Positions 8,079-17,197 of a DNA stretch of 64,000 bases are shown here, in pieces. The position numbers and the translations under genes were made by a program. Origin of the DNA: JAQVEM01 sp964610315 (GTDB lineage: Bacteria; Actinomycetota; Humimicrobiia; Humimicrobiales; Humimicrobiaceae); contig CAZSVM010000007.1 of the NCBI GenBank assembly GCA_964610315.1, positions 1 to 64,000 on the forward strand, given 5' to 3'. How positions within the stretch are numbered: position 1 is the first letter of the stretch; each line of letters opens with the position of its first letter. The notes below the pieces were generated by a model. The model was not told where the DNA came from, did not search any database, and was given only the letters and a program-made list of their open reading frames with translations.

Positions 8079-9716
8079 ATGAAAATAAAGAAAAGAATTT
8101 TTGTATATTTACTGATACCTATTTTTTCCATTACCTTAATGACCCCTGTCAATTTAATCTTCGCTTCCGGCGCCCCCACAAATAATATACTGATGGTAGC
8201 ACAGGAATCAGAAGAAATTGAATATTTTGACACCGAACGACTGATCCCTTATAAGGAGTGCCCTTTTGATTTTATAATTGATGTAAAAGATAACTTTACC
8301 AAAGTTGAAATTCAGCATTATGGTGCAGACGGCAGGGTACATAAATTTGGAGGGTGGCATGCCTGGCTTGAAGTTAATGGAAGCCGGGTATATGAATGGA
8401 AAAGTTTCACTGAAGGGGAAGGATCCAGATGGTATGATTATACAGACCAAACATACTATAATGATTATCCACCCACTGATTATACCGATATTACCAGCTA
8501 TATACATGCAGGGGAAAATACAATAACCTTCTATCATTTTACAGAAGGTGCCGGTTCTGGTATAACTGTAAAAGTTTATTATGGTGATACAGGGGATGAA
8601 TCCAGCAATGGTGAAGAAAGTGTTCCACAGGAAGAAATACAGGCAGAAGAGCCAACCCAGGATTATACAACAGAAGAGACTTCCCAGCAGGAAGATTTAT
8701 CCACACTGCTTCAGGAAGAAAAAGATACCTCTACCCAGCAAAATACCACGGTGGTTGCCAGTGTAGAAAACGAGGAAAAATTAATCTTTAACTTTAAAGC
8801 AATGTTTGTAAATCCTGATAATCCAGGCTACGTTCTGGGAAGAGAAATACCAGGCCTCACAGAGGAGAATTTAAAAGCTTACCAGAAAACTACACTTTAT
8901 AAAAAACTGCTTGGACCCGTTGATTATATTACCAGTTCCAACAGCTGGGAAGATGTGGCCAGACTGGCGGTAATCGAATCAAAAGTTCATTATAATTATT
9001 CTCAAAATCTGGGGTATTTTAAATCTTTATACAATATTCTCTCTGTCTTTTATACAGTACAATCCTTTAAAGACTCGCTCAAGGAGATTCCCAAACAGTT
9101 CAACACTTTAAAATCAGTTAGTTCAGTAAAGGATCTGGTAAAATATAAGGATACTATTATTGGCCTATCATCCAATTTAACAGGAGTTTACGATACCTTT
9201 ATAGGGATAGATAGAGAAGGAGCAGCTGATCTTGGTTTTCCCGAACTAGATTCAAAAGTAATGTTCGCAATCGGTGCAGTTACCTCAGGAGGATGGAGTG
9301 TTCTGGGAGATATATCTAAAGGGCTTTTTATTGAAAATGCTCAGTATTCCATAAATTATGAAGTAAAAAAAGCCGTATTAAACTCATCTCTGGGTTATCA
9401 CGCACAAAAGGCACATGAGCTTGCAATCAAAGATAAAATCAACGGGGATGAAATAAACGAATTCTTTTTCCATGTAAGAAGGGTAGTTGCCTTAAAGCAA
9501 TTAGACATGTTACTGAATATGGAAGATTCGGTTTCATTATGGAAGGAAAACAGAGATCTTATAACCAGTGCTTTTAATTTCTTTAAAATAGTCGATGCAG
9601 AAGCTGCTCTGGAAGCGGATTTACAGCTTTATAATGAAATATTATCCAATTATGAGAATGCGGAGAATTTTTTACAAGCGGAGATGTCCGATTTAGGATT
9701 ACAATGGCAATATTAA
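8079..9716 (+). CDS. Secreted protein with N-terminal beta-sandwich-like domain, function unknown
   Basis: The 545-residue protein begins with a classical signal peptide (basic MKIKKR, hydrophobic core, cleavage near IFASG-A about residue 31). Residues 50-170 are rich in aromatic, Gly and Asp residues in alternating beta pattern (GADGRVHKF, WLEVNGSRVYEW, ENTITFYHF), like a carbohydrate-binding or galactose-binding-like fold. Residues 175-225 form a Glu/Gln/Thr linker, and the rest looks mainly helical. It is followed after 12 bases by a lipoprotein gene on the same strand, so the two are probably co-transcribed. No known family is recognised. Proximity to a xylanase lipoprotein hints at extracellular polysaccharide handling, but that is inference only. 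Confidence 0.7.
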   Translation: MKIKKRIFVYLLIPIFSITLMTPVNLIFASGAPTNNILMVAQESEEIEYFDTERLIPYKECPFDFIIDVKDNFTKVEIQHYGADGRVHKFGGWHAWLEVNGSRVYEWKSFTEGEGSRWYDYTDQTYYNDYPPTDYTDITSYIHAGENTITFYHFTEGAGSGITVKVYYGDTGDESSNGEESVPQEEIQAEEPTQDYTTEETSQQEDLSTLLQEEKDTSTQQNTTVVASVENEEKLIFNFKAMFVNPDNPGYVLGREIPGLTEENLKAYQKTTLYKKLLGPVDYITSSNSWEDVARLAVIESKVHYNYSQNLGYFKSLYNILSVFYTVQSFKDSLKEIPKQFNTLKSVSSVKDLVKYKDTIIGLSSNLTGVYDTFIGIDREGAADLGFPELDSKVMFAIGAVTSGGWSVLGDISKGLFIENAQYSINYEVKKAVLNSSLGYHAQKAHELAIKDKINGDEINEFFFHVRRVVALKQLDMLLNMEDSVSLWKENRDLITSAFNFFKIVDAEAALEADLQLYNEILSNYENAENFLQAEMSDLGLQWQY

Positions 9717-9728
9717 TTTTAAAAATTT

Positions 9729-10292
9729 ATGAAATATAAAATGAATAATGCCGGCAATCTAAAAGAAAATAAAACAAAAAAAATCTTAATGCCGATACTT
9801 TGTATTTTACTGATTTCTTTATTGTTCGGTTTATTATTCTCCAGCTGCAGTTCCGAAGAAAAGAAAATAACCGGTGAAAAACTGGGAGAAGCTATAAATA
9901 AGATTGATGAAGGAGTGGAGATAAGTCGGGAAAAAGTTGATGAATTTGAAAAATTGGAAAAAGAAGATTTTGAGACAATTTCTCCCTATGATATTCTTGA
10001 ATTGGTTTCACTCAATTATCAATACAATTACCAGGAACAACCATCAGAAAATTCCTCCATACTTATTGCAGATTTTATAGATGGAAGAAGAATAATGATT
10101 ATCAGATTCTTTGACCCGGGCAAAATAGAATCTTTTTATCTAAAGTTCCAATCCAATCTATACAATCAGGGATATACCTTTGACCAGAGGCTTAAATATT
10201 CAGATCTTTGTAATTCTTTTACAAGCCAGGACGAAGCTACAAAAACATATCTATTGAAAAAACAAAACTATCTTATAGCTCTTATCAAATAA
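9729..10292 (+). CDS. Small lipoprotein, function unknown
   Basis: The 187-residue protein has a basic N region (residues 1-20), a hydrophobic stretch and a lipobox LLFSSC with lipidated C40, so it should be anchored to the outer face of the cytoplasmic membrane. Residues 45-80 are Glu/Lys-rich and likely coiled coil; the remainder is a compact domain with the pattern ILIADFIDGRRIMIIRF. It follows the secreted protein gene by 12 bases. I do not recognise the family. A role as a partner of the upstream secreted protein is plausible from spacing alone. Confidence 0.65.
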   Translation: MKYKMNNAGNLKENKTKKILMPILCILLISLLFGLLFSSCSSEEKKITGEKLGEAINKIDEGVEISREKVDEFEKLEKEDFETISPYDILELVSLNYQYNYQEQPSENSSILIADFIDGRRIMIIRFFDPGKIESFYLKFQSNLYNQGYTFDQRLKYSDLCNSFTSQDEATKTYLLKKQNYLIALIK

Positions 10293-10624
10293 ATGAGGAT
10301 TATATTTCCTCACTGCCGCCACTTTTATTTCTATATGATGGAACTGGTCTTAAATATTTCATCAGCACTTATAAATTGCCTGTAGTGAATTCTTCTTTCC
10401 CTAATTTTTATTTTGTTTTCCCTGCATATTTCCGCAGTTTATTTTCAAATCTATGCAATCACTTTCTATAAAAGCAGCGCGATAAGTGCCCTTATTTTTT
10501 ACCTTCCTTATCATTTTCCTATCGTCTTCTCAATCTGGCCCCCGTTGCACATATAATATAAGTTATAACTGTGGAACTCTGTTTGATTTTACGGTAATAT
10601 ATCAATAATTAGAAGAGCGATATC
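10293..10624. other. Intergenic region of 332 bases
   Basis: It contains the pabC relic (10339-10436) and about 180 bases of AT-rich sequence that should hold the xylanase promoter. A GAAGAGCG stretch just before ATG 10625 is a weak ribosome binding site. No additional gene is seen. Confidence 0.5.
10339..10436 (-). pseudogene. Decayed fragment of pabC (aminodeoxychorismate lyase)
   Basis: About 98 bases here match, at roughly 75-80% by eye, the segment of the intact pabC gene at 13014-13111 on the same strand. Shared stretches include TGGAACTGG, TTAAATATTTCAT, ATAAATT and TTCTTTCCCT. The matching coding part is the FKTSSIAG region near the C-terminus of PabC. The fragment lacks the rest of the gene and no long frame survives. 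It lies immediately upstream of the xylanase gene, so the xylanase now sits between a pabC relic and the working pabC. Confidence 0.7.
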
Positions 10625-12874
10625 ATGAAAGCATTTAAATATTTATTCGTGTTTCTACTTATACTTATTCTCCTGGCGGCCTGTAAAAAAGGAGAAGAAG
10701 TTGTTGCGGAAGAAACTGGTACTGAAGAGACCGCCACAGAGGAGACTGATCTGGAAGAAACCGATATGAAAGATACTATTATTGAAGAGAACATACCCTC
10801 ACTCAAAGATGTCTTTAAGGATGATTTTTATATAGGCGCAGCAATAGAACCATATCAATTGGAAATACCCGCCCAGAGACAGTTATTAGAGAAGCATTTC
10901 TCCAGTATTACAGCAGAAAATGCCATGAAACCTGAAAACATCCAACCCATAGAAGGACTTTTTGATTTCAAGGACGCTGATAAAATCGCCGATTTTGCTA
11001 GAGATAACAGGATTGCTCTTCGCGGTCACACGCTTATCTGGCATAATCAGACACCCGATTGGTTTTTCTTAGAAGATGGTAACGAGGTTTCTAAGGAAAA
11101 ACTAAAAGAACGTATGAAGACTCACATTACTGAAGTAATGCAGCACTATAAAGGGCAAATTTATGCTTGGGATGTGGTAAATGAAGCAGTGGATCCCGAT
11201 ATGCCGGATGGATTACGAAGAAATATATGGTTTGAGATACTGGGTGAGGAATATATAGAGCTTGCCTTCCGTTATGCCAGAGAGGCAGATCCAGAGGCAA
11301 AACTCTTTTTAAATGATTATGACACTACAAATCCCAATAAGCGTAAAGCAATTATAGATCTTGTTAAAAAACTTCAATCCAGAGGGGTGCCTATAGATGG
11401 TATTGGCATGCAGATGCATATTTCACTTGAAAAGCCCACACTTGATGATTTTGAGGAAACACTGAAGGAATTTTCAGAACTGGGATTAGAAATCCAAATA
11501 ACTGAAATGGATATTACTGTATATGAAAATAGAACAGATTCTTATCCAACCATAAGTGATGAGCTTTTAAATGAACAGGGATATCGCGTAAAAGATTTGT
11601 TTGCCATCATTAATAAATATAAGGAGCATATAACCAGCGTAACTTTCTGGGGTTTTACAGATGAGCACACCTGGCTCAGGTGGTATTTTGTGGAACGTAA
11701 TGATTGGCCTCTGCCATTTGATGAAGAACAAAAAGCAAAACCTTTTTACTGGGGAATGGTCGATCCCTCAAAATTAACTCCCAGAATCAATGAAGCAAAA
11801 GCAATTCGGGGTACAGCTGAAATTGATGGAATAGAGGATGAAATATGGCATTTTGCAGAATATTTTCCCGATCCACTTGTATCAGAAGACCTTAGCGCAG
11901 AGGTCAGGGCGCTCTGGGATAAAGAATATTTATATATCTTGCTTAAAGTATCCGATAAGAGCTCCAGGCAGAATGACGCTGTTCTACTTTTTATTGATGA
12001 GAAAAACGAAAAGTCAGATTCCCCGGATGAAAATGACAGGATAATTGAATTTACCCTTAACTCCGACTGGAAAGATACCAAAGATTCCATTTTCAATAAG
12101 ACAGCAGGTGGATATATTTTTGAAACCCGCGTTCCCTTTGAATACATAGAAGGCAGTGAAGACACGTCAATAGGATTGGATATCCAGGTTAAAAACGGAG
12201 ACCAAGTATCTGTCAAATGGAATGATAAGGATAACATTGCAAGCCAGGTACCAAAATACTGGGGTACCCTTAATTTCGTAATGGCGCCCAGCGGGGAAAT
12301 AGCATATTACGGAACTGCCGAAATCGATGGCATCAAGGATGAAGAATATAATGCAGGTAATCCTCTGGTTGTAGAGAAATTTATTCAGGGTATAGAAGAC
12401 GAAAAAAATATATTCCAGGGCGCAACTGCAAAAGCCTGGGTATTGTGGGATGAAAATGCGCTCTATGTGTATATGGAAGTAAATGATCCCGTATTAAGCG
12501 CCGCCAGTACGGCTGTTTATATGCAGGACAGTATTGAGGTTTTTATAGATGAGAACAACAACAAAGCAACTTCCTATGAACAGGATGACGGTCAATTTAG
12601 AGTTAACTTTAAAAATGAACAATCCTTTGGTTCTACCGGTAGTGTAGATGGTTTTAAAAGCGCAACCCAGATCACCGAGGGTGGATATGCAGTCGAAGTA
12701 AAGATCCCATATAGAAGTCTGGCACCACAGGATGGCACGATTATCGGCTTTGACCTTCAGGTTAATGACGACCAGGGAAGCGGCGCGAGAGACAGTATTT
12801 CAAAATGGAACGATCCCACCAATGATTCTTGGCAGTCAACCGCGGGACTCGGAGTTTTAATCTTTAATAAATAA
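10625..12874 (+). CDS. Endo-1,4-beta-xylanase lipoprotein, GH10-CBM9-CBM9
   Basis: The 749-residue protein starts with a lipoprotein signal (LLAAC, lipid on C20) and an acidic Glu/Thr linker (residues 22-55). Residues about 60-385 form a GH10 barrel: ENAMKP, LRGHTLIWHNQTPDWF, acid/base E187 in DVVNEAVD, nucleophile E294 in ITEMDI, and the FWGFTDEHTW tryptophan region. Two family-9-type carbohydrate-binding modules follow (about 393-563 and 570-749), each opening with GTAEIDGI. It should hydrolyse xylan at the cell surface. No xyloside transporter or other glycoside hydrolase is in the window, and the gene is flanked by a pabC relic and pabC, which suggests insertion by transfer. Domain content is clear; which module binds what is not. 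Confidence 0.92.
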   Translation: MKAFKYLFVFLLILILLAACKKGEEVVAEETGTEETATEETDLEETDMKDTIIEENIPSLKDVFKDDFYIGAAIEPYQLEIPAQRQLLEKHFSSITAENAMKPENIQPIEGLFDFKDADKIADFARDNRIALRGHTLIWHNQTPDWFFLEDGNEVSKEKLKERMKTHITEVMQHYKGQIYAWDVVNEAVDPDMPDGLRRNIWFEILGEEYIELAFRYAREADPEAKLFLNDYDTTNPNKRKAIIDLVKKLQSRGVPIDGIGMQMHISLEKPTLDDFEETLKEFSELGLEIQITEMDITVYENRTDSYPTISDELLNEQGYRVKDLFAIINKYKEHITSVTFWGFTDEHTWLRWYFVERNDWPLPFDEEQKAKPFYWGMVDPSKLTPRINEAKAIRGTAEIDGIEDEIWHFAEYFPDPLVSEDLSAEVRALWDKEYLYILLKVSDKSSRQNDAVLLFIDEKNEKSDSPDENDRIIEFTLNSDWKDTKDSIFNKTAGGYIFETRVPFEYIEGSEDTSIGLDIQVKNGDQVSVKWNDKDNIASQVPKYWGTLNFVMAPSGEIAYYGTAEIDGIKDEEYNAGNPLVVEKFIQGIEDEKNIFQGATAKAWVLWDENALYVYMEVNDPVLSAASTAVYMQDSIEVFIDENNNKATSYEQDDGQFRVNFKNEQSFGSTGSVDGFKSATQITEGGYAVEVKIPYRSLAPQDGTIIGFDLQVNDDQGSGARDSISKWNDPTNDSWQSTAGLGVLIFNK

Positions 12875-12880
12875 AAAAAT

Positions 12881-13765
12881 TTATTTATAAACAGCTCTAT
12901 TGCTATAATCAATCTTACTCTCATATAATTCCATAAGCTTTGTGGTAATATTACCCGGAACTCTCCCATCCAGCTCAAATCTGTCAACTTTTCTTATTGG
13001 CACTACCCCGGCAATGGAACTGGTTTTAAATATTTCATGGGCAGTTATAAATTCCCGGTAATGAATCCTTCTTTCCCTGATTTTTATCCCGTTTTCTCTG
13101 CATATCTCCATAACCACTTTTCTGGTTATGCCCGGGAGAATATTCTGGGTAAGTGGCGGAGTATAAACTGTATTTCTCTTTACATAAAAAATATTGCTGG
13201 AGGCACCTTCCAGTACCAGGTAATCCCTGGTTAAAAACAGGGCTTCCTTTGCCCCATTATGATAAGCTTCATCTTTTGCATAAAGGTTTTCGAAATAATT
13301 GAGAAGTTTATGTGAATAAACAGGGCTGCCCATAGAAGGCCTTCTTATAATCGAAGAAATAATTTTTATTCCTCTTTTGTAATCATCCTCCGGACAAGAT
13401 ATAAGTTTTTTAGCAATTATTATAAGGTTGGATATATATTTACCGCTGAAATAAAGATCTCCACGGTGGATGCCCCTGGTTACTATTATTTTTATGTAAG
13501 CATCCTTTCCGCCCAGACCATTTTTATCTATGGTTTTTTTTAAAGCTTCTTTTATATACTGCTCATTAAAAGTAAGATTGTATTTTAAAATTTTAAGTGA
13601 ATGAAACAATCTCTGCAGATGGGCATCCAGCATAAATAAAAAACCGTTATAACTTTTCAAAGTCTCAAAAAGCCCATCGCCGAATAAAAACCCCCTGTCA
13701 TTAATCGATATTTCAGCCTTACTTTCTATGACCAGCTTCCCATTTATAAAAATATATTTGAGCAT
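12881..13765 (-). CDS. pabC: 4-amino-4-deoxychorismate lyase (PLP fold IV)
   Basis: The 294-residue protein belongs to PLP fold-type IV (branched-chain aminotransferase/ADC lyase family): NDRGFLFGDGLFET near residue 23, the Lys of the YSHKLLNYFENL segment as candidate PLP lysine, EGASSNIFYV and TPPLTQNILPGITR. The family also includes D-amino acid and branched-chain aminotransferases, but the position after pabA and pabB in the same orientation argues for release of pyruvate from aminodeoxychorismate to make p-aminobenzoate for folate. The gene is 20 bases downstream of pabB and converges with the xylanase gene with only 6 bases between stops. Tetrahydrofolate supply fits with the metVF genes in the window. 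Confidence 0.85.
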   Translation of the reverse strand: MLKYIFINGKLVIESKAEISINDRGFLFGDGLFETLKSYNGFLFMLDAHLQRLFHSLKILKYNLTFNEQYIKEALKKTIDKNGLGGKDAYIKIIVTRGIHRGDLYFSGKYISNLIIIAKKLISCPEDDYKRGIKIISSIIRRPSMGSPVYSHKLLNYFENLYAKDEAYHNGAKEALFLTRDYLVLEGASSNIFYVKRNTVYTPPLTQNILPGITRKVVMEICRENGIKIRERRIHYREFITAHEIFKTSSIAGVVPIRKVDRFELDGRVPGNITTKLMELYESKIDYSNRAVYK

Positions 13766-13785
13766 ATATCCCCTTTAGTTCAGAC

Positions 13786-15405
13786 TTACATCATTTTTTT
13801 TAAATTCTTTGACGTAAAAAATTTCAACGTTTCCTCCAGGGCGATTCCCTTATCCAGAGTTTCTTTATACTCATCCTCCGGCACCGAATCCTCTACAATT
13901 CCCCCTCCTACATTATAATAAAATTTATTTTCTTTTATAACAAATGTTCTTATAACAATATTCAGATCTATGGTAGAATCGATTCCCACATAGCCGATGG
14001 ACCCGGTATAAATACCCCGGGCTGTCGGTTCTGTTTCATCGATAATTTCCATGGCCCTTATTTTAGGTGCACCGGTTATAGAACCACCGGGAAAAGCTGC
14101 TTTTATTATATCAGAAATATCTATTCCCTTTTTGACTCTGCCAACTACAGTGGAAACAGAATGGAAAACTTTTGCGTATTTTTCTATTACTGCATGTTCG
14201 GAAACCCTGACTGTTCCATAGTAGCAGATTTTTCCCAGATCATTTCTCTCCAGATCAACAATCATATTTAATTCTGCTCTATCCTTTACACTGTTCTTTA
14301 ATTCAGTCATATTTTTATAATCGCTGGCGGCATCCTTTCCCCTGGGTCTGGTTCCTTTTATGGGCCGTGTTTCTATAATTTCGCCTTTTAAAAACAAAAA
14401 CCTCTCAGGCGATGAACTGCCTATACTGAAATCCGGGAATTTTAAAAAAGCAGAGAAGGGAGCAGCATTTTTTACTCTTAATATATAATATAAATCCATG
14501 GGCTCCACCGGCAGGTCCGCTTCGAATCTCTGGCTAAAATTAGCTTGATAAATATCACCGTTATGGATGTATTCCTTTACTTTAAGTACTTTTTTAATAT
14601 AACCAGGCCTGGTAAGATTTGAATGAAGCTTTATCCTGGAAATATTTTTGGGATAATATTTTTGGACTATATTCTTTTTTATATCACCGTTTATATCCTC
14701 CGATTCCTCCAAAACTTTAAGAGTTTCTTTAAGACTGGAATTAATTTTCTCAACCAAATTTTTATTTCTTATTTTTGAATCTATATAATCATACTCAAAA
14801 AAAACGGCCCCAAAAGCATTTCCGTTTTCCCTGTCTTCCTTTATTTTTTTCCGGACAGGAAAGTTTTTTATAAAGTACCACCTGCTGTCTCCATGACTAT
14901 AAGCCAGCACTCTGTCATAATAACCAAGGTAGAATAAAGGAAGGCTCAAATCGTCTACCGCTCTATATGGAAGTTTTTCGATATAGTTTTTTAAATCATA
15001 AGAGAAATAGCCCATAAAGCCGCCCCGGAAATGGGGAAGTTTTTCTTTCATAATTCCGGATACCCTTTTAATTTTGCCACCACTTATATATACCGTACCT
15101 ATATTGGATGATCTGCCGCCCGGAAAATTATAAATGTATTCTTTAATGTTTTGCTTCAGGAAAGACAGGGGATGCTGATAGGAATAATAATTTAATCCTG
15201 AACAGTTGCTGATAAATTTGTTTTTATAACCCTGGCTTTTTATAATTAACTTCGGATTCCAAGCCAGATAAGAAAATCGGGAATATTTGTTAGGGGAAAG
15301 ACTGCTGTCCAGGAAACATAAATAATCGGTGTTCCTCAGGACATAAGCTGCGTCCTGGGGCTGAATTTTCAAATTCAGGGCTGAAATTGTGGAGAGGATT
15401 TTCAT
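13786..15405 (-). CDS. pabB: Aminodeoxychorismate synthase component I
   Basis: The 539-residue protein is of the anthranilate synthase I/PabB family. The C-terminal chorismate-binding domain carries PIKGTRPRG, with the Lys that in PabB forms an adduct with chorismate, then DLERNDLGKICYYGTV, GSITGAPKIRAMEIIDE and YTGSIGYVG. The PIKGTRPR rather than PIAGTRPR signature favours PabB over TrpE, and no trp genes are near. With PabA it converts chorismate and glutamine to aminodeoxychorismate. It overlaps pabA by 4 bases (ATGA), so the pair is translationally coupled. The N-terminal domain is longer and more divergent than usual. Confidence 0.88.
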   Translation of the reverse strand: MKILSTISALNLKIQPQDAAYVLRNTDYLCFLDSSLSPNKYSRFSYLAWNPKLIIKSQGYKNKFISNCSGLNYYSYQHPLSFLKQNIKEYIYNFPGGRSSNIGTVYISGGKIKRVSGIMKEKLPHFRGGFMGYFSYDLKNYIEKLPYRAVDDLSLPLFYLGYYDRVLAYSHGDSRWYFIKNFPVRKKIKEDRENGNAFGAVFFEYDYIDSKIRNKNLVEKINSSLKETLKVLEESEDINGDIKKNIVQKYYPKNISRIKLHSNLTRPGYIKKVLKVKEYIHNGDIYQANFSQRFEADLPVEPMDLYYILRVKNAAPFSAFLKFPDFSIGSSSPERFLFLKGEIIETRPIKGTRPRGKDAASDYKNMTELKNSVKDRAELNMIVDLERNDLGKICYYGTVRVSEHAVIEKYAKVFHSVSTVVGRVKKGIDISDIIKAAFPGGSITGAPKIRAMEIIDETEPTARGIYTGSIGYVGIDSTIDLNIVIRTFVIKENKFYYNVGGGIVEDSVPEDEYKETLDKGIALEETLKFFTSKNLKKMM

Positions 15406-15995
15406 AAATTAATGAAATTTTTAAGTATTTGCAATCCTACCGGGGTCAGGAAAGATTCGGGGTGAAATTGTATTCCTTCTAATCTGTATTCCTTATGCCT
15501 TACTCCCATTACAATACCATCTTCGGTACTGGCGGTTATTTCCAATAAAGAAGGTATGGTGTCTTTTTTCAAAATAAGGGAATGATACCTTGCCGCTTCA
15601 AAAGGATTTTTGACACCGGTAAAAATACTTTTTCCATCATGATGAATTCTGGATGTTTTCCCGTGAATTACCACACCCGAATTAATTACTTCGGCTCCAA
15701 ATACTTCTCCAATACACTGATGCCCCAGGCAAACTCCCAGTATAGGTATTTCTTTATAAAAATTCTTGATTATATCCCTGGACATGCCGGCATCTTCCGG
15801 TCTTCCGGGGCCGGGCGAAATGACTATTCTTGAGGGAGACATTTTTCTGATTTCATCCACGGTCACCTTATCATTTCTCCTTACCTTAATGTTCTCGCCC
15901 AGAATTCCCAGATACTGAACCAGATTGAAGGTAAATGAATCATAATTATCTATCATAAGCACATCTATTTTTTTTATTCCGGTTATAGCACTCAT
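15402..15995 (-). CDS. pabA: Aminodeoxychorismate synthase glutamine amidotransferase
   Basis: The 197-residue protein is a class I glutamine amidotransferase: IDNYDSFTFNLVQYL at the start, oxyanion region ISPGPGRPEDAG, nucleophilic Cys in LGVCLGHQCIGE, and the His-Glu pair in FHPESFLTP. It supplies ammonia to PabB. The sequence cannot exclude a shared role with anthranilate synthase, as in some Bacilli, but the pabB and pabC neighbours favour p-aminobenzoate synthesis. The start ATG has AGGGAAGGAT about 10 bases upstream. First gene of a three-gene operon. Confidence 0.88.
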   Translation of the reverse strand: MSAITGIKKIDVLMIDNYDSFTFNLVQYLGILGENIKVRRNDKVTVDEIRKMSPSRIVISPGPGRPEDAGMSRDIIKNFYKEIPILGVCLGHQCIGEVFGAEVINSGVVIHGKTSRIHHDGKSIFTGVKNPFEAARYHSLILKKDTIPSLLEITASTEDGIVMGVRHKEYRLEGIQFHPESFLTPVGLQILKNFINL

Positions 15996-16234
15996 TATTC
16001 TTATTGATCCTTCCCTGTCTTTACCTGCTTAATTACCTTTATTCTAATTGAATAAATCTTATCTGCTATCTCCTGCTGGTAAAATTATATTAGAAGCCGA
16101 TTAAAATCTCAAAAGGAATATTCTATTTTTCCTAAAGAAATTTATCTTTTTCAAAAAAGTTTTTTAAAATAAATTCAAGGAATAATTTTTTCCTTCAGAT
16201 CAATATTTCTTTAGGGCTGCAAATTCAGCTTTTT

Positions 16235-16253
16235 AATTGATAAAATATCAATT
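16235..16253. promoter_or_regulatory. Inverted repeat upstream of the ABC exporter
   Basis: AATTGAT (16235-16241) and ATCAATT (16247-16253) form a perfect 7-base inverted repeat with a 5-base AAAAT spacer, about 20 bases before the exporter ATG. The placement fits an operator for a dimeric regulator. No regulator gene is adjacent, so its partner is unknown; in such AT-rich sequence chance is possible. Confidence 0.35.
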
Positions 16254-16273
16254 TAAGGCTAAAATTTTTACCT

Positions 16274-17197
16274 ATGATAAAAGTAGAAAATCTTACCAGG
16301 AAATTTGGTGATATTACCGCAGTCGAAAATATCTCTTTTGACATAAATGAGAGTGAAATATTCGGATTCCTGGGGCCAAATGGAGCCGGAAAAACCACTA
16401 CCATAAGAATGCTTTCGACCCTTATATCCCCAACTTCGGGAAAGATAACCATAGATGATAGAAATCCCAAAAGCGGTGGTGAATATATTAGGTCAATAAT
16501 CGGACTGCTGACTGAATCCCCGGGAATGTATGAAAAAATATCCGCCTATGATAATCTTGAGTACTACTCCAGTTTTTATAATATATCCGCTGCCACCAGA
16601 AGAAAAAATATCGAAAAATATCTTAAAATGTTTAATCTCTGGGACAGGAAAGATGATCTTGCCGGTACTTTTTCCAAAGGTATGAAGCAAAAACTGGCAC
16701 TATCACGTGCCCTTATACATGAACCAAAAATATTATTTCTGGATGAGCCTACGGCGGGATTCGATCCCGAAAGTGCTCATATGGTAAGAAATTTTATAGA
16801 AGGATTAAAAAAAGAAAAGACAACCGTTTTTTTATGTACCCATAATCTGGAAGAAGCATCCAATCTTTCCGATAGGGTTTGCATAATAAAAAGAAAGATT
16901 ATAAGAATTGCCACTCTTTCAGAACTGCAGAATCATGATAAAAAAAAGAGAGCCGAAATTATTTTCAAAGACAAAGCGGAGAGATATCTTAAACTTATGG
17001 AAGGAATCGGTGAAATAAATAATATCCATATAGATGATAATAAAGCAACAGTAGTAATCGAAAAACCAGAGGTTTCCAATCCCTTAATTATAAAAAAACT
17101 GGTAGATAACGGAGTTGAAATTCTTTATTTCAATGAAATAAAGGCAACTCTTGAGGAAATATATCTGGATTTAATAAAAAACGAAGAAGCCAAATGA
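16274..17197 (+). CDS. ABC transporter ATP-binding protein (NatA-type)
   Basis: The 307-residue protein has one ABC domain: Walker A GPNGAGKTTT (34-43), signature FSKGMKQK, Walker B ILFLDEPTAGFDPESA and the switch His in CTHNLEEA. The C-terminal extension (about 215-307) is like that of the NatA/DrrA exporter ATPases. With the following permease, overlapping by 4 bases (ATGA), it forms a two-component exporter. The substrate (sodium, drug or peptide) cannot be deduced. It runs divergently from pabABC. Confidence 0.9.
   Translation: MIKVENLTRKFGDITAVENISFDINESEIFGFLGPNGAGKTTTIRMLSTLISPTSGKITIDDRNPKSGGEYIRSIIGLLTESPGMYEKISAYDNLEYYSSFYNISAATRRKNIEKYLKMFNLWDRKDDLAGTFSKGMKQKLALSRALIHEPKILFLDEPTAGFDPESAHMVRNFIEGLKKEKTTVFLCTHNLEEASNLSDRVCIIKRKIIRIATLSELQNHDKKKRAEIIFKDKAERYLKLMEGIGEINNIHIDDNKATVVIEKPEVSNPLIIKKLVDNGVEILYFNEIKATLEEIYLDLIKNEEAK

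Noticed and set aside
11746..12237. 163-residue frame antisense to the xylanase
   Set aside because: Lies fully in the well-supported CBM9 coding region; Ser/Leu-rich shadow.
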